Below, piece by piece: positions 35,563 to 42,753 of a stretch of DNA of 64,000 nt. Every line of letters begins with the position of its first letter. Within the stretch, counting starts at the first letter, position 1. The notes beneath the pieces are model-generated. The model worked only from the letters and a program-made list of their open reading frames with translations, searched no databases and was not told the origin of the DNA. Made by a program: the position numbers and the translations under genes. The DNA comes from Bacillota bacterium (GTDB lineage: Bacteria; Bacillota; Clostridia; Oscillospirales; Ruminococcaceae). The DNA is taken from positions 39,953 through 103,952 of the forward strand of contig JAEWXO010000006.1 of assembly GCA_023458875.1 (NCBI GenBank). The letters are read 5' to 3'.

Positions 35563-36420
35563 TTGAAAGTCGCAAACAAAAGACTAAAAGGTTTTACGCT
35601 TGTAGAAATGATAGTTGTTGTATGTTTGTTTATGATTATGATGGCCTGTGTGCTTAGTATTCTTAAACCTATGCAGAAGGTGTATAAAGACACATATGAA
35701 TATACAGACGGGCAGGCTGTAGGAGATATAGCAGCAAGATATATCGAAGATGAGCTAAGATATGCAAACCGATTGTACTTATATGATCAGATGGATCTTG
35801 AATCAGATGAGATATCATTTATTGATGATGAGGTACAAAAATTCAGAACTGATTTTTATTTTAAAAATTCAGGTGATTTAAAAAAAATAAATCAAAAAGA
35901 ACCTGATATGATATATGTACTTAAAATATCAAATCCTGACGATGAATCGGATATGGATTCAAGGGGTCAGGTTTCACGCTGGACATATGATGGTGGTGCA
36001 AATCAGGCTTCACAATATAAAGAATGGGCAGTCAATGAGGGCATTTATAATGATGAATCCAGAAATGCACGTTATTCATTCAGATTTGATATGGGTACAT
36101 GGACAGAGTCAGGTGTATTGACAGCAGCAAGTCCTTCAAATTTTACAATGGATATGTCAATTTTCAGGTCAAAAAGAAATGACACAACTCTTGGAGAAAC
36201 ATATATGAAACAGACTATTGCATTTTCTCTCGTAAATATAGCGAGAAACAGTGCAATTTTGCAGGAAAATATTGATGTAATTAATACTGACACATCAGAA
36301 AAATCAACACAAACTGTTTCAAGATATCAGTATCACGATTCAACAACACTTTCAACGACAGTAGGCAATGATGTTTACTTTATCTACACAAAGGTTCCTA
36401 AAATTGAAAATTTGACCTAA
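35563..36420 (+). CDS. Minor prepilin (PilW-like)
   Basis: 285 residues with prepilin leader RLKG followed by FTLVEMIVVVCLFMIMMACV (Glu at +5). The globular domain is longer than in major pilins, as in PilW/GspJ types. It begins with TTG at 35563; AAGGAGGGG six bases upstream makes this start convincing. It ends the plus-strand segment, facing pilD. Confidence 0.85.
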   Translation: MKVANKRLKGFTLVEMIVVVCLFMIMMACVLSILKPMQKVYKDTYEYTDGQAVGDIAARYIEDELRYANRLYLYDQMDLESDEISFIDDEVQKFRTDFYFKNSGDLKKINQKEPDMIYVLKISNPDDESDMDSRGQVSRWTYDGGANQASQYKEWAVNEGIYNDESRNARYSFRFDMGTWTESGVLTAASPSNFTMDMSIFRSKRNDTTLGETYMKQTIAFSLVNIARNSAILQENIDVINTDTSEKSTQTVSRYQYHDSTTLSTTVGNDVYFIYTKVPKIENLT

Positions 36421-36423
36421 ATT

Positions 36424-36460
36424 AAAAAGCAGCCGCTGCAAATGCAGCGACTGCTTTGAA
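36424..36460. terminator. Bidirectional terminator between the PilW-like gene and pilD
   Basis: AAAGCAG-C-CGCTGCA (36426-36440) pairs with TGCAGCG-A-CTGCTTT (36443-36457), one mismatch; A-rich on the left and T-rich on the right of each strand. Confidence 0.8.
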
Positions 36461-36470
36461 AAGTAAAAAA

Positions 36471-37298
36471 TTACGCCTTAAATGTAAAGCGCGACAGATA
36501 CCATTCTATTATCTGTGTTCCCCATAGTGTTCCTGCCATAAGACCAAATGCAAGATACGGACCAAATGCAAGCTTTGAATCCTTTCCGCGCATCTTCTGT
36601 ATAACTCCGATTATTGCTGCTGCAAATATTCCGATAAACGCGGAGGCAATGATGCATTTTGTACCGATAAGCAGTCCTGAGCAGAGCATCAATAAAGTAT
36701 CACCAAGCTCTATCCCTCTTATTTTTTCACCGGTTTTCTTTTTTATGTAGATTGATGAAGCTTCACCGATTAAAAAAAACGGAAGACTGATGCAGACACC
36801 ACCGATAATTCTTTCGGAAAGTGATATATGATCTGAGAAAATAAATGAAGCAACAGCAAGAACAAATATCAGAACAAGCTGGCTTCCGTGAATTTCAAAA
36901 GTATCATAGTCAATAAATCCGATAACTATAAGTACCGAAAAAAACAAGGCAGTAATGATGGCCTGAGCCGGGTAGTTAAGGAGATCGGAAAACGTAAGAA
37001 CAAGAAGATAAGCTATCCAGTTAAGGCCTTCAACAAACGGGTAACGTCCTGAAATTTTTTCCCCGCAGCTCCGGCACTTACCCTTGAGAAAAAGCCAGCT
37101 GAAAACAGGAATTAAATCATAAAACCGGATTTTTGCACCGCACGTTGTACAATGTGAACATCGCTTGATAAGCGATTCACCCTTTGGCAGTCTGTATATA
37201 CACACGTTTAAAAAGCTGCCTATACAAAGCCCAAAAAAAGAAATGATGGCATAAGATATCACATAAGCAATGATATCAAGGAATTCAAAATAAATCAT
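36471..37298 (-). CDS. pilD: Prepilin peptidase/N-methyltransferase PilD
   Basis: A 275-residue polytopic protein. The N-terminal methyltransferase-type region has SFLNVCIYRLPKGES and two CxxC pairs (CTTCGAKI and CRSCGEKI). The catalytic aspartates of the GxGD-type protease lie in GFIDYDTFEIHG and GIELGDTLLM. It processes the four prepilins encoded nearby. Unusually for the cluster it is on the opposite strand, between the minor pilins and pilB, and has its own transcript. Confidence 0.92.
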   Translation of the reverse strand: MIYFEFLDIIAYVISYAIISFFGLCIGSFLNVCIYRLPKGESLIKRCSHCTTCGAKIRFYDLIPVFSWLFLKGKCRSCGEKISGRYPFVEGLNWIAYLLVLTFSDLLNYPAQAIITALFFSVLIVIGFIDYDTFEIHGSQLVLIFVLAVASFIFSDHISLSERIIGGVCISLPFFLIGEASSIYIKKKTGEKIRGIELGDTLLMLCSGLLIGTKCIIASAFIGIFAAAIIGVIQKMRGKDSKLAFGPYLAFGLMAGTLWGTQIIEWYLSRFTFKA

Positions 37299-37390
37299 AA
37301 AAAATCCTCCCTGTTTGTTTTCTTATATCATCATTTTAACATAAAAGATATTATTATTCAAGAATAAATTAAATGATTTGGAGGCTGGTT

Positions 37391-39061
37391 ATGAGAAACA
37401 TACCAATAGGTCAATATCTTGTAGAACAAAACATGATAACAAATGAGCAGCTTGAAAAGGTTCTTTTTGCTCAGAGAGAGTCCCAGGGTCAGAAACGTTT
37501 CGGCGAAGTAATAGTTGAGATGGGCTATATGACGGAGATAAAATTTGCACAGGCACTTGCAGGTAAGCTGAAAGTACCTTATGTAGATCTTCAGTCATTT
37601 AAAATTGACGACGATGCAGTCAGCAGAATCCCTGAATCTCTTGCAAAAAAACATACAGTTATAGCTATTGACATTGTCGGAAAGAGACTTACAGTTGCAA
37701 CCGACGACCCTATAAACTTTAACATACTTGAGGATGTAAAGGTAATAACAGGTATGGATACTATCCCTGTTCTTGCCACACGTTCAGCTATAAACAAGGC
37801 TATCGGTGACAAGTACACCATGGCTAACATAGACAGTGTAAATGAAAGCCTCAGCCAGTTCGGTATAGACGATGCAGATGATGAAAGCTCAAAGGAAAGA
37901 GTTGAAAGTGCACCAATTGTTAAGCTTGCGACAACAATAGTCGAGAACTCCTTCAGAGCAGAAGCAACGGATATTCATATTGAGCCTTTCAAGGCGTTTA
38001 CAAGAATCAGAATACGTGTAAATGGGGACCTTGTAGAGCTTATGAGTGTATCACCGGTTGTTCAGAATGCACTTTCAACACGTATAAAGCTTATAAGCGG
38101 TATGAACATAGCTGAAAAACGTATACCACAGGACGGACGTTTTTCTCAGGTAGTAGATGGTTGCACACTTGATGTTCGTGTATCCTCTATTCCTACAGTA
38201 AACGGAGAAAAGATTGTTATCCGTATTCTTTCAACAGGACAGATAGCTCTGAGAAAAATCACAGACCTTGGTATGAGCGACTATAACTATAAATTGTTTG
38301 AAAGCATGATAAAATGTCCTCACGGCGTTATGCTTGTTACAGGACCTACAGGAAGCGGTAAAACAACAACGCTTTATGCTGCCCTCGGTGAGCTTGCAAA
38401 ACCAAATGTTAACGTAATTACAGTTGAGGACCCTGTCGAAAAGAACATAGAAGGAATAAATCAGTGTCAGGTAAATACAAAGGCCGGAATGACTTTCTCA
38501 GCAGCACTGAGATCTATTCTCCGTCAGGACCCTGATATCGTAATGATCGGTGAGATGCGTGATACAGAGACTGCTGATATTGCTATCAGAGCCGCTATCA
38601 CAGGACATCTTGTTCTTTCCACACTCCATACAAACGACGCTGCTTCTACAATAGTCCGTCTTATAGATATGGGTGTTGCACCATACATGGTAGCTACTTC
38701 ACTTATTGGTGTTGTTGCACAGCGTCTTGTAAAGGTACTCTGTCCAAAGTGCCGCAGACCGAGAATGTCAAACGACGAAGAAAATCAGCTGATGCACATT
38801 CCTGCATCCGTTCAGATCTATGATGCGGTTGGATGCCCGGAATGTAATGGAACAGGATATAAGGGAAGAACTGCTATTCACGAAATCATTCACTGTTCAT
38901 CAGGTATTTCAACGTTGATAGCTGAGGCTGCCGGAAAGGAACAGCTTGAAACCGCAGCCAAAAAGAACGGCACAAAGCTTCTGAGAGACAACGTTTCCGA
39001 GCTTGTCCAGGCCGGCAAAACATCTATAGATGAGCTTATAAGAGTTACATACTCAGTTTAA
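37391..39061 (+). CDS. pilB: Type IV pilus extension ATPase PilB
   Basis: 556 residues from ATG 37391 (TTGGAGG upstream; an ATG at 37373 overlaps that site). An N-terminal MshEN domain (1-150), which in this family can bind c-di-GMP, is followed by the GspE ATPase: Walker A GPTGSGKTT (318-326), the Asp box with DPDIVMIGEMRD, and Walker B/His box GHLVLSTLHTND. A zinc-binding insert has LCPKCRR and GCPECNGTGYKGR. It powers pilus extension together with PilC. Confidence 0.95.
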   Translation: MRNIPIGQYLVEQNMITNEQLEKVLFAQRESQGQKRFGEVIVEMGYMTEIKFAQALAGKLKVPYVDLQSFKIDDDAVSRIPESLAKKHTVIAIDIVGKRLTVATDDPINFNILEDVKVITGMDTIPVLATRSAINKAIGDKYTMANIDSVNESLSQFGIDDADDESSKERVESAPIVKLATTIVENSFRAEATDIHIEPFKAFTRIRIRVNGDLVELMSVSPVVQNALSTRIKLISGMNIAEKRIPQDGRFSQVVDGCTLDVRVSSIPTVNGEKIVIRILSTGQIALRKITDLGMSDYNYKLFESMIKCPHGVMLVTGPTGSGKTTTLYAALGELAKPNVNVITVEDPVEKNIEGINQCQVNTKAGMTFSAALRSILRQDPDIVMIGEMRDTETADIAIRAAITGHLVLSTLHTNDAASTIVRLIDMGVAPYMVATSLIGVVAQRLVKVLCPKCRRPRMSNDEENQLMHIPASVQIYDAVGCPECNGTGYKGRTAIHEIIHCSSGISTLIAEAAGKEQLETAAKKNGTKLLRDNVSELVQAGKTSIDELIRVTYSV

Positions 39062-39126
39062 ATCTCATTAAAGCACAGTTACTGTTTATTATTTTTATAT
39101 AACAACAGATGGTCCATGCCCCATCC

Positions 39127-39187
39127 CCGAAGGTTAAAGGCACGACCGGAAAGCTCCGGTCGACTCCACAGAGTCAAAATCCCCTGC
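39127..39187 (+). repeat. Dispersed two-hairpin element, copy 7
   Basis: The first hairpin is extended by one compensated pair (CGACCGGA-AAGC-TCCGGTCG). The second is GACTC-CACA-GAGTC. It lies between pilB and pilT. Confidence 0.85.
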
Positions 39188-39246
39188 GAAATTAGTGAAA
39201 CAGTAACAAAAATTATGAGTAAATTACGATAACGGAGGTTTATTTA

Positions 39247-40320
39247 ATGACAGCTATTGATATTGATAAAATTCTGGATGAAGCCAGGGTTCTGGGATGC
39301 TCTGACCTGCACTTTACCTATCAGATCGCTCCCGTAGTAAGGCTTAACGGTTCACTGAGAAAATTAAGCTCATATGACATAATGGACGAGGAAACCATTA
39401 TGGATATAGCCGAAAAAATTATACCTGATGAAATGAAAAAGCGTTTATACGATCACCTTGACTGTGACTTTTCATATGTTACAAAGAGAGGCTACCGCCA
39501 CAGAGTAAATGTGTTCAGACAGAGAGAGCATACAGCAATTGCAATACGTCTTTTAAGAAACGACATACCAACCCTTGAGGATCTTCTGCTTCCGCCTATC
39601 CTCGCTGACTTTGCTATGAGACCTAGAGGACTTGTTCTTGTAACAGGACCTACAGGAAGCGGTAAGTCAACAACACTTGCGGCTATGATTGACTATGCAA
39701 ATCTGAACAAGAGCTCACATATTATAACTGTCGAAGATCCTATCGAGTATGTTCATGAGCATAAACGCTGTATGGTAAATCAGCGTGAAATAGGCCCGGA
39801 TGTCCCTGACTTTGCATCCGCCCTTCGTTCGGCACTCCGTGAAGACCCTGATATCATCCTCGTAGGAGAAATGCGTGACCTGGAAACAGTTACAGCTGCC
39901 ATAACTGCCGCCGAAACAGGACATCTCGTTCTTTCCACACTCCATACAACAAGTGCTGCAGATACGATAAACCGTATTATCGACGTATATCCGGAGTATC
40001 AGCAGACACAGATAAGAACTCAGCTTGCAAACGTTCTTGTCGGAGTTTTGTCACAGACTCTGATACCAAAGGCTGACGGAAAGGGAAGAATCGCAGCTCT
40101 TGAAATACTAAACGTTACGGATGCCTGCTCGGCCATGATAAGAGACAATAAAGTACATCTTATCCAGTCAGCTATCCAGACAGGTAAACAGTTCGGCATG
40201 ATGTGTCTCGACCAGGAACTCGCACGTATGACAAGACAGGGAGTCATCCACGAAGCCGATGCCCTTGACAGATGTCAGGATAAACTCGAATTTTACAGAT
40301 ACCTGAATTCAGGCGAATAA
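39247..40320 (+). CDS. pilT: Type IV pilus retraction ATPase PilT
   Basis: 357 residues, standard for PilT. Walker A GPTGSGKSTT (134-143), DPDIILVGEMRDLET, GHLVLSTLHTTSAADT and the N-terminal DLHFTYQIAPVVRLNG are all present; no MshEN domain and no zinc insert, which separates it from PilB. It should drive pilus retraction, hence twitching or tight pulling onto fibres. RBS ACGGAGGTT. Confidence 0.95.
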   Translation: MTAIDIDKILDEARVLGCSDLHFTYQIAPVVRLNGSLRKLSSYDIMDEETIMDIAEKIIPDEMKKRLYDHLDCDFSYVTKRGYRHRVNVFRQREHTAIAIRLLRNDIPTLEDLLLPPILADFAMRPRGLVLVTGPTGSGKSTTLAAMIDYANLNKSSHIITVEDPIEYVHEHKRCMVNQREIGPDVPDFASALRSALREDPDIILVGEMRDLETVTAAITAAETGHLVLSTLHTTSAADTINRIIDVYPEYQQTQIRTQLANVLVGVLSQTLIPKADGKGRIAALEILNVTDACSAMIRDNKVHLIQSAIQTGKQFGMMCLDQELARMTRQGVIHEADALDRCQDKLEFYRYLNSGE

Positions 40321-40335
40321 ATATCAAATATTATA

Positions 40336-40375
40336 ATCTGCATTACAGCCAAACGCTCCGTAATGCAGATTTTTG
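40336..40375 (+). terminator. Terminator after pilT
   Basis: ATCTGCATTAC (40336-40346) pairs with GTAATGCAGAT (40360-40370), followed by TTTTG. Confidence 0.85.
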
Positions 40376-40382
40376 TCACTTA

Positions 40383-40569
40383 CTCAAACTTCGCACATCA
40401 AAAATAATTTCACATCTTGAAGATTCAAGAGTTCTCACAGTATAAAATAGCTTTTAATCGACAAACCACGTAGCATAACGGAACGCATAAATGCGTTCCC
40501 TACATTGAGTTTAACCCTCGTAGGGAACGGATTCATCCGTTCCGTGGGATTCATCCTGCGAAGTTTGAG
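40383..40569. mobile_element. 187-bp MITE-like element with inverted ends and target duplication
   Basis: Terminal inverted repeats CTCAAACTTCGCA (40383-40395) and TGCGAAGTTTGAG (40557-40569) are exact over 13 bp. The element is flanked on both sides by TCACTTA (40376-40382 and 40570-40576), a 7-bp target duplication. Inside are two hairpins: GGAACGCAT / ATGCGTTCC (40480-40499) and GGAACGGAT / ATCCGTTCC (40524-40543). No coding capacity, so a non-autonomous element. It is inserted between the pilT terminator and copy 8 of the dispersed repeat. Confidence 0.8.
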
Positions 40570-40587
40570 TCACTTATATATATATGA

Positions 40588-40647
40588 TCGAAGGTCAAAG
40601 GCGCGACCGGAAAGCCCGGTCGACTCGTGCTGAGTTGAAATCCCTGC
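40588..40647 (+). repeat. Dispersed two-hairpin element, copy 8
   Basis: Nearly the consensus: CGAAGGTCAAAGGCGCGACC, hairpin one intact, GACTC-GTGCT-GAGTT. It lies just past the MITE-like element and upstream of the first pilin. 40648-40828 is AT-rich without a gene. Confidence 0.85.
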
Positions 40648-40828
40648 TTTTGAAATACAGCGCCGATTCACATAAGATTACATTCTGTCAGAGCCTGTAT
40701 AACAAAAAAATATTATCCCCACCTCCCCTTTAAACTTCCTATATAATTCATTAAATTGAAAATTATCAACTCTATATGCTGTAGAATAAACATATTTAAC
40801 AAACTTTTTTAACCAATTAGAAAAAATA

Positions 40829-40857
40829 TTGACAATAAAAATATTGAGTGATATAAT
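40829..40857 (+). promoter_or_regulatory. Promoter of the first pilin gene
   Basis: TTGACA (40829-40834), 17 bases, TATAAT (40852-40857): a consensus sigmaA promoter, 82 bases before the start codon. Confidence 0.88.
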
Positions 40858-40939
40858 ATAGCTTCAGTAGAGGAAATAAAACCAAGCACTGAGAAAAGTT
40901 CTATAAAATCTATACTGAAAAACAAAAGGGGGCTTTAAT

Positions 40940-41464
40940 ATGAAAAAGCTAAAGGGATTTACTTTGATTGAGCTTATAGTCGTTATAGCAATAATAGGGG
41001 TATTGTGCGCTATACTTGTTCCGTCGATGATGGGATGGGTTGTAAGGTCAAGAATATCAGTCGGAAACAGTAACTCCGATGAACTCTACACGGAACTTCA
41101 GGGTGTCATGATTTCCCTGGATCACAAAGGTATAGAAATTGACGGAACAGTAAAGTTTAATGCGGGCACTGATGAATCAGTCTTTACAATAATAGCAGGT
41201 GATACGTCAGATGAAGAAGAGTGCAGAAAAGTACTAAGAGAGGTTGACAGTAAATATACCACATCTGATGATAACACGTGGGCTGCAAAGATTGTAAACG
41301 GAAAAGTGCATTGTGTGATATACGCAAATAATGCCCTGACATTCGTCGGTGGTTTTCCGAATCCATGTCCTGAAAGTAAGGAATATAAAATGTCCGGCGC
41401 AAAAGATATAGAAGAGTACTTTGATTGTGCACTCAATGTCACGGAGTGGGAAAAAAACGCATAA
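40940..41464 (+). CDS. pilA: Type IV pilin (first of two)
   Basis: 174 residues. Leader MKKLKG, then FTLIELIVVIAIIGVLCAIL with Glu at mature position 5 and a long N-terminal helix continuing VPSMMGWV. The globular domain is acidic, with three cysteines; it is only loosely similar to the second pilin. The first 36 residues of the two pilins are almost identical. It has its own promoter and terminator. RBS AAAAGGGGGC. Confidence 0.93.
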   Translation: MKKLKGFTLIELIVVIAIIGVLCAILVPSMMGWVVRSRISVGNSNSDELYTELQGVMISLDHKGIEIDGTVKFNAGTDESVFTIIAGDTSDEEECRKVLREVDSKYTTSDDNTWAAKIVNGKVHCVIYANNALTFVGGFPNPCPESKEYKMSGAKDIEEYFDCALNVTEWEKNA

Positions 41465-41479
41465 AAATATAATAATATA

Positions 41480-41522
41480 AAAAGCTTTACCGAGCCGACA
41501 GCTCTGTAAAGCTTTTCTTTTT
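41480..41522 (+). terminator. Terminator after the first pilin gene
   Basis: AAAAGCTTTAC (41480-41490) pairs with GTAAAGCTTTT (41506-41516), then CTTTTT. Confidence 0.88.
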
Positions 41523-41610
41523 AAAAAATTGATTACTATTCTTCCGTATACCACCCGATTGTTCATTGCGTTCTTAAATCTCAGTCAGCGAAATAGTCAT
41601 AAACATATGC

Positions 41611-41669
41611 CCGAAGGTCAAAGGCGCGACCGGAAAGCCCGGTCGAATCCGCAGATTCAAAATCCCTGC
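41611..41669 (+). repeat. Dispersed two-hairpin element, copy 9
   Basis: Hairpin one intact. Hairpin two reads GAATC-CGCA-GATTC, a double substitution that keeps pairing. It lies between the two pilin genes; the rest of 41523-41855 shows no gene. Confidence 0.88.
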
Positions 41670-41855
41670 CAAATGGTAAATTTAACAGTGAAAAAGCCCT
41701 TGCTGAATGACCATATTAAGTAAAATATAAATCTTTTTACAACAACGAAAAACACACTAATTATATAATATGTAATAATCAGAGCGAACTTAATCGTTTA
41801 AGTTTTAGCTATTTTAATCAATCATACAATCTTGCTTTCCGGAGCTTGCTTTTCG

Positions 41856-41884
41856 TTGACAAACAAAAACGGTGGTGCTATAAT
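41856..41884 (+). promoter_or_regulatory. Promoter of the second pilin gene
   Basis: TTGACA (41856-41861), 17 bases, TATAAT (41879-41884). The leader to ATG 42009 is about 118 bases, long enough for regulation; it holds AGGAGG at 41902-41907 not followed by an ORF, and the real site TTAGGAGG just before the gene. Confidence 0.88.
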
Positions 41885-42008
41885 ATGAACATAGAGTACA
41901 GGAGGTAATCACTTCAAGACGTCTGGAGTGGTTGGCATGTCCGGATACCTTACATATTCAAATACGTTAATATTAAAAAATTTATTATATTTTTAGGAGG
42001 AATTTATT

Positions 42009-42521
42009 ATGAAAAAATTTAAAGGCTTTACACTTATCGAACTTATCGTAGTTATCGCAATCATTGGTGTTCTTTGTGCTATACTCGTTCCATCAATGAT
42101 GGGTTGGGTAACAAAGTCAAGAGTAAATTCAGCTAACTCAAACGCAAAGTCAATCTACAACTCAGCAGCTTCAGTTCTCACAAGCTTTGAAACAAAAGGT
42201 GTTGATCAGACTGGAGTAGATAAAGGCACAGTAGCTGAGGAAACATATGGTAAGGCTTCAACTGACACGATAGATCCTGATGCTAAAGATTTAGTAGCTG
42301 AAGTTTCAAAGATGCAAGACACAAGCAGCAAGGATGCAGCATGGGCATTCAGCGTTGATGGAACTGGTTATGTAACAGCTGCAATTTATTCATCAAATGG
42401 TACTACATATCTTGGTGCTTTCCCTAATGCAGTTCCTGAAAAGGTAAAGGTTACCTATTCGCAAGATAGAATTGCAGATGCAACTAAGGATAAAGAATCA
42501 GATGTTTGGGGAGAAGAATAA
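42009..42521 (+). CDS. pilA: Type IV pilin (second; probable major pilin)
   Basis: 170 residues. Leader MKKFKG, then FTLIELIVVIAIIGVLCAIL, mature Glu5 present. The globular part is rich in Ser, Thr, Ala and Lys without cysteine apart from the helix one. A consensus promoter, a strong ribosome binding site (TTAGGAGGAATTT), codon use favouring common codons and a strong terminator suggest high expression, so this is the likely main pilus subunit. In Ruminococcus albus, type IV pilin-like proteins have been linked to adhesion to cellulose. Confidence 0.93.
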   Translation: MKKFKGFTLIELIVVIAIIGVLCAILVPSMMGWVTKSRVNSANSNAKSIYNSAASVLTSFETKGVDQTGVDKGTVAEETYGKASTDTIDPDAKDLVAEVSKMQDTSSKDAAWAFSVDGTGYVTAAIYSSNGTTYLGAFPNAVPEKVKVTYSQDRIADATKDKESDVWGEE

Positions 42522-42549
42522 TTAAGTTAATTAAAGTGCATTAAACACG

Positions 42550-42582
42550 AAGCTTACGGACGAAAGTTCGTAAGCTTTTTTG
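42550..42582 (+). terminator. Terminator after the second pilin gene
   Basis: AAGCTTACG (42550-42558) pairs with CGTAAGCTT (42569-42577), followed by TTTTTTG. Confidence 0.88.
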
Positions 42583-42654
42583 TGCATATAAACACATAAC
42601 AAATATAAAAAACGGCGCTAAACATAAGAAATATAAATAATCATATAAAAATAC

Positions 42655-42683
42655 TTGACTTTATTTTTTTTATGGTGTATTAT
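42655..42683 (+). promoter_or_regulatory. Promoter of the LRR-dockerin gene
   Basis: TTGACT (42655-42660), 17 bases, TATTAT (42678-42683). The four secreted-protein genes from here to 50.9 kb all use a TTGACT-type -35, suggesting a common design. Confidence 0.75.
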
Positions 42684-42753
42684 GTATACACAGGTTTTTA
42701 CTTACCAATTGCCTGACAAAAATATAAACAAAAATGAAAGCAGGGACATAATT

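Noticed and set aside
41529..41723. Small ORFs containing DRKARS-type peptides (also near 19372 and 52211)
   Set aside because: They arise from translating the dispersed hairpin element in one frame; the conserved unit is the nucleic acid fold, not a peptide.
41885..42008. Long leader of the second pilin as a c-di-GMP riboswitch
   Set aside because: I could not find the conserved GEMM motifs; the leader length alone is not evidence.
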